Below, piece after piece: positions 55,723 through 64,000 of a stretch of 64,000 nucleotides of DNA (positions are counted from its first letter, which is position 1; each line of letters opens with the position of its first letter). Under the pieces are notes generated by a model. It was not told the origin of the DNA. It searched no databases and was given only the letters and a program-made list of their open reading frames with translations. This stretch comes from Gilliamella sp. N-G2 (GTDB taxonomy: Bacteria > Pseudomonadota > Gammaproteobacteria > Enterobacterales > Orbaceae), in the NCBI RefSeq assembly GCF_002142215.1, contig NZ_NAST01000003.1:103583-167582 (forward strand), in the 5' to 3' direction. A program made the position numbers and the translations under genes.

Positions 55723-56526
55723 ATGAACGCCACGATTCACGATCTGTTTAATATTGATTTTTTTGCTTGGGTTCGATCAAGTTTTCTGCCTTTTACCCGT
55801 ATTTTAGCGCTAATTATGGTCGCACCTATTGTCGGTGAAAAAGAGGTGCCAAATCGGTTAAAGATTGGTTTAGCAATGCTGATCGTCATTTTATTACCTT
55901 TATCAAAGTTAGACGACAACCTTACCCTTTATTCATTACACGGTATCTGGGTTATTGCCCAGCAAATCATGATTGGCATCATAATCGGTTTTACCATACA
56001 ACTTACTTTTTTAACGGTAAGATTTGCAGGTGAATTAATTGGTATGCAAATGGGATTAGGCATGGCGACCTTTTATGATCCTATTGGTGGACCATCTACT
56101 TCTGTACTGTCACGTTTAATTAACATTATTGCCTTGTTGATATTTCTCAGCTTAGATGGACATCTATGGCTACTATATGGATTAGCTAACAGTTTTGATA
56201 TTATTCCTATTAGCGTTTCACCTTTAAAGGCCAACGGTCACTTAGCCTTAATCGAAACAACCGGTCTATTATTTAGTAATGGCGTTATGTTGGCATTACC
56301 ATTAATGACGTTATTGCTGATTATTAACTTGTCGTTAGGGCTATTAAATAGAATTACCCCTCAGTTATCAATTTTTGTAGTGGGCTATCCACTTACCTTA
56401 TTATGTGGCTTGATGATGTTAAGTTATTTATTTTCCACCTTGCCTTCATTTGTGGAATTTATTTTAGAACAGATATTTTCAACTACTTCGCAAATTTTAA
56501 TCTATCTTGCAGCCACCAATAGTTAA
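55723..56526 (+). CDS. fliR: flagellar export gate protein FliR
   Basis: 267 residues (E. coli 261). Membrane protein with about six spans; FTRILALIMVAPIVGEKEVPNRLKIGLAMLIVILLPL and AGELIGMQMGLGMATFYDPIGGPSTSVLSRLINIIALLIFLSLDGHLWLL are diagnostic. Last gene of the fliL-R unit and of the whole flagellar block. Confidence 0.96.
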   Translation: MNATIHDLFNIDFFAWVRSSFLPFTRILALIMVAPIVGEKEVPNRLKIGLAMLIVILLPLSKLDDNLTLYSLHGIWVIAQQIMIGIIIGFTIQLTFLTVRFAGELIGMQMGLGMATFYDPIGGPSTSVLSRLINIIALLIFLSLDGHLWLLYGLANSFDIIPISVSPLKANGHLALIETTGLLFSNGVMLALPLMTLLLIINLSLGLLNRITPQLSIFVVGYPLTLLCGLMMLSYLFSTLPSFVEFILEQIFSTTSQILIYLAATNS

Positions 56527-56573
56527 GCCAATTAAGCTTAATAAAATTCAGGGTTATTTTTTAACAAAAAATT

Positions 56574-56595
56574 TTGAGGAACGGGGTTTTTTAGC
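56574..56595 (+). repeat. 22-base intergenic repeat, copy 2 (after fliR)
   Basis: Identical to 44900-44921, again some 40-50 bases after the last gene of a plus-strand flagellar operon. Here the flanks do not offer the AAAAACC-type pairing arm of copy 1, so the conserved part is the primary sequence itself. A weaker hairpin with the following CCTTAACATTAAAGG is possible. Confidence 0.8.
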
Positions 56596-56654
56596 CTTAA
56601 CATTAAAGGTTATTAACCATGTACATAACTAATGGTTGTTTATACGAGATAATA

Positions 56655-56692
56655 AAAAAACCGCTGTGTAGCTTTGCGTTACACAACGGTTC
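56655..56692 (-). terminator. rho-independent terminator of dacA
   Basis: On the minus strand AACCGTTGTGTAACGCAAAG then CTACACAGCGGTT and seven T. The stem (AACCG/CGGTT plus TGTGTA/TACACA) is followed by a T-run, 20 bases after the dacA stop. Confidence 0.88.
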
Positions 56693-56713
56693 AAGTTAAT
56701 TATAACTTAAAAA

Positions 56714-57895
56714 TTAATTAAATAATTTATGGAATTGTAAGCTTATCCAATCCCAGATATTACCAAAGAAGCCCGCTTCTTCAACATTTTCAAGTGCAAC
56801 TAAAGGTTGTTCGTTGATCACTTTATCATCTAATAAAAATTGGATTTTACCAACCGCAGCACCTTTGGTGATTGGTGCATAGATGTAATCATCAATAGTG
56901 TATTGTACTTTAACGTCAGCTGAACGACCTTTTGGCACAGTAATATAAGCACCATTAATAGTCCCTAAATTTACTTTGTTTTCATCGCCATACCAAACTG
57001 ACTCTGTCACTAATGGTGCATTAGGCTTAACTGGATTAGCTGTTTCAAAGAATCGGAATCCCCAAGTGAGTAATTTTTTACTCTCTTCTTCACGACCTTT
57101 AAAAGTTCGGCCACCAAGCACAGCAGAAATTAAACGGGTATTACCATCAACCGCTGATGCAACAAGGTTATAACCAGCAGCATTAGTATGACCGGTTTTA
57201 ATACCATCTACGTTTAAAGTTGTATCCCAAAGTAAACCATTGCGATTCAATTGTGGTTTAGACAGGTTATAGGTGAACTCTTTTTCTTTATAGATAGCAT
57301 ATTCAGTTGGTAAGTCACGAATCAAAGCTTGACCTAATAATGCCATATCTTTAGCTGTTGTATACTGACCTGGTGCATCAAGGCCATGTACCGTTTCAAA
57401 ATGGGTATGTTGCAAACCAATTTTTTTAGCATATTCATTCATTAAATTAACGAAAGCACCTTGGCTACCAGCAACATGTTCAGCCATAGCGATACATGCA
57501 TCATTACCCGATTGAATAATGATACCTTTATTCAAATCAGCAACCGAAACCGTTTTACCAACCTCTAAAAACATCAATGATGAGCCTTTTAAAACCGGAT
57601 TACCGGTTGCCCATGCATCTTTACTCACCAAAACCATATCATCATTTTTGATACGGCCTGATTCCAATGCTTGACCAATAACATAACTTGTCATCATTTT
57701 AGTTAAGCTTGCTGGATCACGTTGTTGTTCGGCATTATATTGCGCTAGGATTTCGCCAGATTTGGCATCGATTAAGATATACGCTTCTGCATCTAATTGT
57801 GGAATAGCAGGAATAGGAAATACCATCTCTGCAGAGGTAGAAGAACATATTGCGAGCACTAACAAGCCAAAAGATAATTTAAATTTCTTTTTCAT
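56714..57895 (-). CDS. dacA: D-alanyl-D-alanine carboxypeptidase (PBP5/6 type)
   Basis: 393 residues (E. coli PBP5 403). Periplasmic enzyme anchored by a C-terminal amphipathic helix that trims pentapeptides of peptidoglycan. Signal peptide ends near SSTSA; then [36 protein letters not shown] with catalytic [16 protein letters not shown] as SxN motif and [14 protein letters not shown] with KTG. C-terminal anchor [14 protein letters not shown]. Position after rodA supports dacA over dacC. It starts 14 bp after rodA; rlpA, which lies between them in E. coli, is missing. Confidence 0.93.
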   Translation of the reverse strand: MKKKFKLSFGLLVLAICSSTSAEMVFPIPAIPQLDAEAYILIDAKSGEILAQYNAEQQRDPASLTKMMTSYVIGQALESGRIKNDDMVLVSKDAWATGNPVLKGSSLMFLEVGKTVSVADLNKGIIIQSGNDACIAMAEHVAGSQGAFVNLMNEYAKKIGLQHTHFETVHGLDAPGQYTTAKDMALLGQALIRDLPTEYAIYKEKEFTYNLSKPQLNRNGLLWDTTLNVDGIKTGHTNAAGYNLVASAVDGNTRLISAVLGGRTFKGREEESKKLLTWGFRFFETANPVKPNAPLVTESVWYGDENKVNLGTINGAYITVPKGRSADVKVQYTIDDYIYAPITKGAAVGKIQFLLDDKVINEQPLVALENVEEAGFFGNIWDWISLQFHKLFN

Positions 57896-57909
57896 TTATA
57901 AAAATTCCG

Positions 57910-59016
57910 TTAAATGTTTTTAGATAACATGTATCGATGTGTGTGAATAGACATCATAATGCCAAAACTTGCCATTAAAACGACTAAAGATGAGCCACCA
58001 TAACTTATTAGTGGTAATGGTACACCAACTACAGGTAAGATTCCACTGACCATACCAATATTAATAAATACATAGACAAAAAATACCAAAATCAAACCAC
58101 CAGACAGTATTCGTCCAAATGTCGTTTGTGCCTGAGCAGCAATAATTAATCCACGTATAATTAAGCATAAGAACAAAATTAATAAAACAATAGAGCCAAT
58201 AAAACCAAATTCTTCAGCTATAACTGAAAAGATAAAATCAGTATGTCTTTCCGGTAAAAATTCTAGCTGTGATTGAGTACCTTCAAGCCAGCCTTTACCC
58301 CATATTCCGCCTGAGCCAATTGCAGTTTTAGATTGAATGATATGATAACCTGTACCATTAGGATCACGTTCAGGATTAAATAATGTTAATACCCTTTCAC
58401 GTTGATAATCATGCATTAGGTAGAACCACATAATCGGTAAAAATATAGCCATCAATATCAAGGCAACAAGAATAAATCGCCAATTAATTCCAGCCAAAAA
58501 AATAATAAAAATCCCTGACATAACAATTAAAATTGCGGTGCCCAAATCGGGTTGCATGGCCACTAATAGTGTTGGTACCCCAATAATAGCTAATGTTTGC
58601 AAGGTGGTTTTTAATGGTGGTGGGCAACCGTCACGATGAATAAACTTAGCTACCATTAAAGGAACAGCAATTTTAGCAATTTCTGACGGTTGAAAGCGAA
58701 TAACACCTAAATCCAACCAACGTTGGGCCCCTTTGCTGGTATAGCCAAAAATATCAACTAATACCAATATAATAATACAGATTATATAAAGGTAAGGCGC
58801 CCACTGTTCATAACTTCGCGGTGAAAATTGTGCAAAGACTATCATCACAAAGAAACCAAGTAATATTTGAATAACTCTTTTTTGCATCATATCAATATCT
58901 TGACCACTAGCACTCCATAAAATATAAAGGCTATAACCAAGTAGTAAGGTTATAAATAAGCAAAAAAGTGGATCGATATGTATCTTTTGCCAAAAAGATT
59001 TCTTAATATTGTTCAT
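57910..59016 (-). CDS. rodA: rod-shape SEDS glycosyltransferase RodA (MrdB)
   Basis: 368 residues (E. coli 370). Ten-span inner-membrane peptidoglycan polymerase of the elongasome, partner of PBP2. Conserved SEDS blocks: [95 protein letters not shown] and [15 protein letters not shown]. The start codon lies two bases after the mrdA stop. Confidence 0.97.
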   Translation of the reverse strand: MNNIKKSFWQKIHIDPLFCLFITLLLGYSLYILWSASGQDIDMMQKRVIQILLGFFVMIVFAQFSPRSYEQWAPYLYIICIIILVLVDIFGYTSKGAQRWLDLGVIRFQPSEIAKIAVPLMVAKFIHRDGCPPPLKTTLQTLAIIGVPTLLVAMQPDLGTAILIVMSGIFIIFLAGINWRFILVALILMAIFLPIMWFYLMHDYQRERVLTLFNPERDPNGTGYHIIQSKTAIGSGGIWGKGWLEGTQSQLEFLPERHTDFIFSVIAEEFGFIGSIVLLILFLCLIIRGLIIAAQAQTTFGRILSGGLILVFFVYVFINIGMVSGILPVVGVPLPLISYGGSSLVVLMASFGIMMSIHTHRYMLSKNI

Positions 59017-59018
59017 AA

Positions 59019-60968
59019 TTAATCTTCATGTCCTGTCGTCGATGATGATGCATCATCTAATTCTGTTGAGTTATCACCTTCAAGATAATAATCCAGTATT
59101 TTACGTGCTACTGCACCACCGTTGGAGCTACCACCACCGCCATTTTCAATAACTATAGCTAGCGCTATTTTCGGTTTATCATAAGGTGCATAAGCAATAA
59201 ATAAGGCATGGTCACGCAAATGTTCAGGTATTTTATGGGCATTATAAGTCTCGTTTTCTTTTAAACCATAAACTTGAGCTGTACCTGATTTGCCTGCAGC
59301 TTGATATTTAGCCCCCGCATATACTTTACGTGCGGTACCTCGAGCTCCAAACATAACTCGATGCATACCTTCTTTAGCTAATGCCCAATAGGTTGGATTA
59401 ACATCAACTAGACTATTAGGTTCAACATATTTTTCGGGATTAATAATTGGTTGACTCTGATTAGTATTAATAATGTCACTTTTTTTATAGAGTAAAAAGT
59501 GAGGTGTAAATGTTTTACCATTATTAATTAATGTGGTTAATGCTTTAGCCATTTGCATAGGTGTTGCAGTCCAATAACCTTGACCTATACCAACCGGAAT
59601 GGTGTCACCTTGTAACCAAGATTTTTTATGGCGCTTCAATTTCCATTCTCGACTTGGCATAACTGCACGAGTCTCTTCATTAGCCGAAATATCAATGCCG
59701 GTTCGTTCACCATAACCAAATTTCGTCATCCATAAATTTAGACGATCAATGCCCATATCATAAGCAACTTGGTAAAAATAGGTATCAACCGATTCCTCAA
59801 TTGCTCGTAATACATCAACATGGCCGTGCCCCCATTTTAGCCAATCTCGATAACGTCTTTCAGTACCAGGTAATTGCCACCAGCCTGGATCGTTAACCAC
59901 ACTTTTCGGTGAAACGACACCTTCACTTAAAGCGGCTATCGAAATAAACGGTTTGACCGTTGAAGCAGGTGGATAAGCACCAAGTAAAGCCCTGTTAAAT
60001 AGGGGTTTACTTGGATCATCAAGTAACTCACTATATTTCTTACTTGAAATACCACCCACAAAGTCATTTGAATCATAACTTGGATTTGAAACCATGGCCA
60101 GTACTTCACCATTATTAGGGTCGATCGCAACAACAGATGCTTTCCTACCAGCAAGTAGTGATTCAATATAGAGTTGTAATTTTAAGTTGATGGATAAATA
60201 GATATCTTCACCCGCTTGTGGTGGATGTTGTTCAAGTAAGCGGACAATACGACCTCGGCTATTTACTTCAACCTTTTCATTGCCCGCCGTACCATGTAAA
60301 ACGTCTTCGTAATACCTTTCAATTCCCATTTTACCAATGTTAAAAGTGGCTACATAATCACTGGTTTTATTTTCTTCTTCAAGGCGCTGTTTATCTTGAG
60401 TGTTTATTTTGGATATATATCCAAGAATATGGGTAAGTGAAGCACCATATGGATAATAACGATGTTGAATTTTAACAATGGATGCAAACGGAAAGCGATG
60501 CTGATCAACAATAAAACGAGCAATTTGCTTTTCTGTTAAATTTTCTTTAAGTGGAACTGGGCGATGAGCTCGATAATTTCGTCTTTCTTTTTGAAAGTTT
60601 TCAATATCTTCGTCGGTTAAATCAACAATTTTTTTTAATTGTTCAAACTGTTCATTAAGATTTTTAGTTTTATCAGGAACAATATTAAGTTGATAGGTAA
60701 TATTATTTATCGCTAATGGCGTGCCATTACGATCATAAATCATACCCCGACTAGGAGGAATAGGGATAATTTCAATACGATTGTTGTTTGATTTGGTACT
60801 GTAATAACTAAAGTTGGAAATTTGTAGATCAGCTAAATTAGCTAGTAACACAAAAATTAATAAAATAATTACCACAAATGCAAACAACGCTCTACGCAAA
60901 AATAAGTTTGTTTCTGCTGAGTGATCGCGAATATTGCCCTTTTTTGTTTTACCTAAAATAGAGATAAT
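59019..60968 (-). CDS. mrdA: penicillin-binding protein 2 (MrdA), start codon non-canonical
   Basis: Transpeptidase of the elongasome. Motifs: [12 protein letters not shown], catalytic STVK in [16 protein letters not shown], and KSGTAQ. The only canonical start is a TTG at 60899 (626 residues), but it has no ribosome site and falls inside conserved sequence: the frame upstream encodes [19 protein letters not shown], matching E. coli FRDYTAESALFVRRALVAF. The open frame continues to ATT at 60968 and ATC at 60965, directly behind GAGGAG (60978-60973), with no ATG, GTG or TTG in between. I therefore annotate from 60968 (about 649 residues) as an AUU/AUC start. A sequence error is the alternative. 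Confidence 0.85.
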   Translation of the reverse strand: MISILGKTKKGNIRDHSAETNLFLRRALFAFVVIILLIFVLLANLADLQISNFSYYSTKSNNNRIEIIPIPPSRGMIYDRNGTPLAINNITYQLNIVPDKTKNLNEQFEQLKKIVDLTDEDIENFQKERRNYRAHRPVPLKENLTEKQIARFIVDQHRFPFASIVKIQHRYYPYGASLTHILGYISKINTQDKQRLEEENKTSDYVATFNIGKMGIERYYEDVLHGTAGNEKVEVNSRGRIVRLLEQHPPQAGEDIYLSINLKLQLYIESLLAGRKASVVAIDPNNGEVLAMVSNPSYDSNDFVGGISSKKYSELLDDPSKPLFNRALLGAYPPASTVKPFISIAALSEGVVSPKSVVNDPGWWQLPGTERRYRDWLKWGHGHVDVLRAIEESVDTYFYQVAYDMGIDRLNLWMTKFGYGERTGIDISANEETRAVMPSREWKLKRHKKSWLQGDTIPVGIGQGYWTATPMQMAKALTTLINNGKTFTPHFLLYKKSDIINTNQSQPIINPEKYVEPNSLVDVNPTYWALAKEGMHRVMFGARGTARKVYAGAKYQAAGKSGTAQVYGLKENETYNAHKIPEHLRDHALFIAYAPYDKPKIALAIVIENGGGGSSNGGAVARKILDYYLEGDNSTELDDASSSTTGHED

Positions 60969-60988
60969 CTAGCTCCTCTAAATTCTGT

Positions 60989-62002
60989 TTATGACTGTTG
61001 TTGCTTGTGTTCTTGTTGTTCCCATTTTTCATAAGCATTGACAATTCTTGCTACTACAGGATGACGAACCACATCTTCACTCTTGAAAAAATTAAAACTA
61101 ATATCATCAACATCGCTCAATACTTCGATAGCATGACGTAATCCTGATTTTTGATGACGCGGTAAATCAATTTGGGTTATATCTCCGGTAATTACAGCTT
61201 TAGAATTAAAACCAATACGCGTTAAAAACATCTTCATTTGCTCAATTGTTGTGTTTTGGCTTTCATCAAGAATAATAAAAGCATCATTAAGTGTACGCCC
61301 ACGCATATAGGCTAATGGAGCAATTTCAATAACACTTTTTTCAATTAATTTTTCAACTTTTTCAAAACCAAGCATTTCAAACAATGCATCATATAGTGGA
61401 CGTAAATAAGGATCGACCTTTTGACTTAAATCACCAGGTAAAAAACCTAGTTTTTCACCGGCTTCAACCGCCGGACGAGTTAAAACAATACGTCGAATTA
61501 GCTGTTTTTCTAGTGCATCAACCGCTGCTGCTACAGCTAAATAGGTTTTTCCTGTACCAGCCGGACCAATACCAAATGAAATATCATAATCTAACACATG
61601 GGCAATATATTGAGCTTGATTAGGTGTACGAGGTTTTATCACTCCACGTTTGGTTTTTATCATGACTTGTTTACTACCATGCAGATCAACATAAGCAGGA
61701 AGATGCTCTTTGGCTTTTTCTAATGCACCAGATTCTTTAATGGCTAAATGTATCTGCTCAGGATCAATATCGATAATATTATCTTTTCGTTTAGTTTGCT
61801 TATAAAGCGATTGTAATATTTCAGATGCAGCTTTTACACAGATTGCATCACCGGTTATGGCAAAGAGATTACCCCTGTGATTTATTTCAATTCCTAAACG
61901 ACGTTCAAGTTGTTTAATATTGTCATCATAAGGACCACAAAGACTATTAAGTCGCTGATTCTCTGCTGGTTCAAGCATTGTTTCATATGTCGTGATATTC
62001 AA
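60989..62002 (-). CDS. ybeZ: PhoH-like ATPase YbeZ
   Basis: 337 residues (E. coli 346). Cytoplasmic NTPase linked to ribosome maturation and RNA handling together with YbeY. N-terminal KH-like part, then P-loop GPAGTGKTYLAVAAAVDAL, RPAVEAGEKLGFLPGDLSQKVDPYLRPLYDAL and Walker B FIILDESQNTTIEQMKMFLTRIGF. In E. coli it is followed by ybeY and ybeX; here mrdA follows directly, 20 bp after the stop. It lies 413 bp behind miaB. Confidence 0.95.
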   Translation of the reverse strand: MNITTYETMLEPAENQRLNSLCGPYDDNIKQLERRLGIEINHRGNLFAITGDAICVKAASEILQSLYKQTKRKDNIIDIDPEQIHLAIKESGALEKAKEHLPAYVDLHGSKQVMIKTKRGVIKPRTPNQAQYIAHVLDYDISFGIGPAGTGKTYLAVAAAVDALEKQLIRRIVLTRPAVEAGEKLGFLPGDLSQKVDPYLRPLYDALFEMLGFEKVEKLIEKSVIEIAPLAYMRGRTLNDAFIILDESQNTTIEQMKMFLTRIGFNSKAVITGDITQIDLPRHQKSGLRHAIEVLSDVDDISFNFFKSEDVVRHPVVARIVNAYEKWEQQEHKQQQS

Positions 62003-62415
62003 AAATATCCCCTCAAATCGTTAATTTCAATTACGAATATGTCTTTCAATAAAGAGCATTTTTCAACACCTTTAGAAAATCCATATGGCAATTATTGCAA
62101 GGAACAATATTGTCACCCACGACATTATCCATAGCACTAGTTGTGTGGTCTCTATCTAATCCTTGACTTTTCAATTTATTTACAAATTTAGTAATAGGTG
62201 TTCCTATTTTTAATTATTACTAACATAAGTTACTACTAATAAATTTATCTATTATTTTAAATGGAAAAATAGGAATAGATCTGACTACCATATATTGCTG
62301 TACACAAAATTTTGTGGCAATTGAATTATCCTATTTATTATTTAATTTCACATCCTGCTGAGCCAAAAAATTTAATTTTTTTATATTTTTATCTATCAAT
62401 TATTATTTTGTTCAA
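62003..62415. other. 413-bp gap between miaB and ybeZ
   Basis: No intact gene. It contains the HNH-like remnant at 62046-62213 (minus strand). The right end (62330-62415) is very T-rich on the plus strand and may include the miaB transcript end. Confidence 0.45.
62046..62213 (-). pseudogene. short HNH-nuclease-like remnant
   Basis: The minus-strand frame is open for 55 codons ending in TGA at 62046. The product has GLDRDHTTSAMDNVVGDN, then IVPCNNCH and MDFLKVLKNAL, a pattern like the zinc/catalytic core of HNH endonucleases (LDR-H ... NIVPC--CH). The only ATG, at 62132, would leave 28 residues and there is no good ribosome site. I read it as the decayed tail of an HNH protein rather than a working gene. 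The opposite strand has a 31-codon frame over the same place, which I consider a shadow. Confidence 0.3.
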
Positions 62416-63846
62416 TTATGGTTGATAGATACGTACACCTAAATCGTTTTCTTTATGGGTACGAGAAATGATAGATATTGGTGATTCACTTACTCGTAAA
62501 TTCATCTGATCTTCAGTTCTCACTACTTTACCACGCAATGAGTTAGGATAAACATCGGTAATTTCAACATCAACAAATTTACCAATCATATCCGGACGAC
62601 CAGCAAAATTCACAATTCGATTGTTTTCAGTTCGACCAGTTAATTCCATAAGATCCTTTTTAGATGGACCTTCAACTAAAATACGTTGTACGGTATTTAA
62701 CATGCGACGACTAAATTGCATAGCTTGTTGATTGATTCGCTCTTGAAGAATATAGAGCCGTTGTTTTTTCTCTTCTTCAGAAACATTATCTTCCATTTCC
62801 GCAGCAGGCGTACCTGGACGAGCTGAATAAACAAAGCTATAACTTAAGTCAAAATTAACATCAGCGATTAATTTCATGGTTTGTTCAAAATCTTCTTGAG
62901 TTTCACCAGGGAAACCAACAATAAAATCAGAACTGATTTGAATATCTGGGCGAACTTTACGTAATTTACGAATAATTGATTTATATTCAATTGCAGTATG
63001 CGTTCGTTTCATCAAATTCAATATGCGATCAGAACCACTTTGTACTGGTAAATGTAAAAAGTTAACCAGTTCAGGTGTATCACGATAAACATCGATAATA
63101 TCATCTGTAAATTCAATTGGATGGCTAGTGGTAAAACGAATACGATCAATACCATCAATAGCAGCAACTAAACGTAATAATTCAGCAAAAGAACAAATAT
63201 CACCATCAAAGGTTGGTCCGCGATAGGCATTTACGTTTTGCCCTAATAAATTCACTTCACGAACACCTTGTTCTGCTAACTGAGCTATTTCATAAATTAC
63301 ATCATCACAAGGTCTACTTACCTCTTCACCACGAGTGTAAGGTACCACACAATAAGTACAGTATTTGTTACATCCTTCCATTATGGATACAAATGCCGTT
63401 GGGCCTTCACTGCGTGGTTCAGGTAGACTGTCAAATTTTTCAATTTCCGGAAAACTAACATCAACAACATGATGACCATTACCACTGCGGATCTGTTCAA
63501 TCATATCTGGCAAACGATGAAAAGTTTGTGGCCCAAAAATAATATCAACAAAAGGCGCTCGTTTACGAATATGGGCACCTTCTTGTGATGCTACACAACC
63601 ACCAACACCAATAATAATATCAGGATTATGTTGTTTTAAATTTTTCCAACGGCCTAGTTGGTGAAAAACTTTTTCTTGGGCTTTTTCTCGAATAGAACAG
63701 GTATTTAATAATAAAATATCTGCTTCTTCGGCATTTTCTGTTAAGATTAAACCATGGGTGGATTCAAGGAGATCTGCCATTTTAGTTGAATCATATTCAT
63801 TCATTTGGCAGCCCCAAGTTTTGATATGTAATTTTTTGCTCATCAA
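62416..63846 (-). CDS. miaB: tRNA-2-methylthio-N6-dimethylallyladenosine synthase MiaB
   Basis: 476 residues (E. coli 474); the start at 63846 or the next ATG gives (M)[19 protein letters not shown], the family N-terminus. Radical-SAM enzyme that adds a methylthio group to i6A37 of tRNAs. The N-terminal UPF0004 domain supplies one Fe-S cluster (Cys in [16 protein letters not shown] and GGCVASQ); the radical-SAM motif CNKYCTYC supplies the other. C-terminal TRAM domain at about 380-445 ([22 protein letters not shown]). All six cysteines are present. Confidence 0.98.
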   Translation of the reverse strand: MMSKKLHIKTWGCQMNEYDSTKMADLLESTHGLILTENAEEADILLLNTCSIREKAQEKVFHQLGRWKNLKQHNPDIIIGVGGCVASQEGAHIRKRAPFVDIIFGPQTFHRLPDMIEQIRSGNGHHVVDVSFPEIEKFDSLPEPRSEGPTAFVSIMEGCNKYCTYCVVPYTRGEEVSRPCDDVIYEIAQLAEQGVREVNLLGQNVNAYRGPTFDGDICSFAELLRLVAAIDGIDRIRFTTSHPIEFTDDIIDVYRDTPELVNFLHLPVQSGSDRILNLMKRTHTAIEYKSIIRKLRKVRPDIQISSDFIVGFPGETQEDFEQTMKLIADVNFDLSYSFVYSARPGTPAAEMEDNVSEEEKKQRLYILQERINQQAMQFSRRMLNTVQRILVEGPSKKDLMELTGRTENNRIVNFAGRPDMIGKFVDVEITDVYPNSLRGKVVRTEDQMNLRVSESPISIISRTHKENDLGVRIYQP

Positions 63847-64000
63847 TAACTCAGCTATATTTAATTGTTAAAATGAAAACGGGTTTAAATCCGCGATTTT
63901 AGCGAGTCATATTGTAATCCTTTGTGATTGTAGGGTCTATATTTAATATAAAAAACTACATTTATATTCTTTATAAATTAATAACTAATTAATTATTAAT
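63847..64000. other. upstream region of miaB, window edge
   Basis: AT-rich, no gene. It should carry the miaB promoter on the minus strand; sequence continues beyond the window. Confidence 0.4.

Noticed and set aside
62039..62134. Plus-strand 31-codon frame (MSFNKEHFS...) in the miaB-ybeZ gap
   Set aside because: It overlaps the HNH-like frame on the other strand, has no clear ribosome site and no recognisable family.
1..64000. CRISPR arrays, rRNA genes, standard tRNA genes, intact insertion sequences or prophage
   Set aside because: Read for regular repeats, rRNA/tRNA consensus segments and transposase motifs on both strands; none was seen. A computed scan would be needed to exclude weak cases.

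Overview
The window reads as chromosome of an AT-rich gammaproteobacterium close to the Enterobacterales. Most proteins align end to end with E. coli counterparts (FlhD/FlhC, MiaB, PBP2, TreB, AllB, RtcB), while base composition and codon use are strongly A/T. Low GC, enterobacterial proteins and shuffled gene order suggest Orbaceae (Orbus/Gilliamella-like gut symbionts). That placement is inference from memory of such genomes, not a search.

Layout. (1) 1-3.95 kb: two related small secreted four-cysteine proteins flank a two-gene unit of an MHS-type MFS transporter and pyridoxal kinase pdxY. (2) 4.4-12.9 kb: an RNA-repair locus. On the minus strand lie the sigma-54 activator rtcR and a second, divergent RtcB ligase. 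On the plus strand, behind a clear -24/-12 promoter and a structured tRNA-like leader, lie canonical rtcB, an unrecognised acidic helical protein and two different nucleotidyltransferases of the RNA-ligase-associated pol-beta (YcgL/RlaP-like) type. No rtcA is present. (3) 12.9-17.3 kb: trehalose uptake and hydrolysis (treB, treC, treR) with a perfect TreR-type palindrome beside a perfect CRP site. (4) 17.8-18.9 kb: an HxlR-family regulator divergent from a small NAD(P)-binding reductase, with a palindrome between them. (5) 19.3-22.1 kb: allantoinase and an NCS1 allantoin-type permease. (6) 22.1-56.5 kb: an almost complete flagellar system in one block, including the master regulator flhDC, fliA, flgM, flagellin, motAB, hook/basal body and export genes. 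(7) 56.7-63.8 kb: cell-shape and housekeeping genes on the minus strand (miaB, ybeZ, mrdA, rodA, dacA).

How it fits together. RtcR presumably senses RNA ends produced by damage and fires the sigma-54 promoter of the repair operon. Flagellar control follows the enterobacterial hierarchy: FlhDC, then structural genes plus fliA and flgM, then FliA-dependent late genes. Four sigma-28 promoters, for fliC, fliD, flgMN and flgKL, can be read directly. FliM lacks the N-terminal CheY-docking peptide and no chemotaxis gene lies in the window, so the motor may not be controlled by CheY.

Items most worth a second look: the rtcB/RlaP-like operon with its structured leader, the FliM N-terminus, an apparently non-canonical start codon for mrdA, and a 22-base sequence repeated after two flagellar operons.
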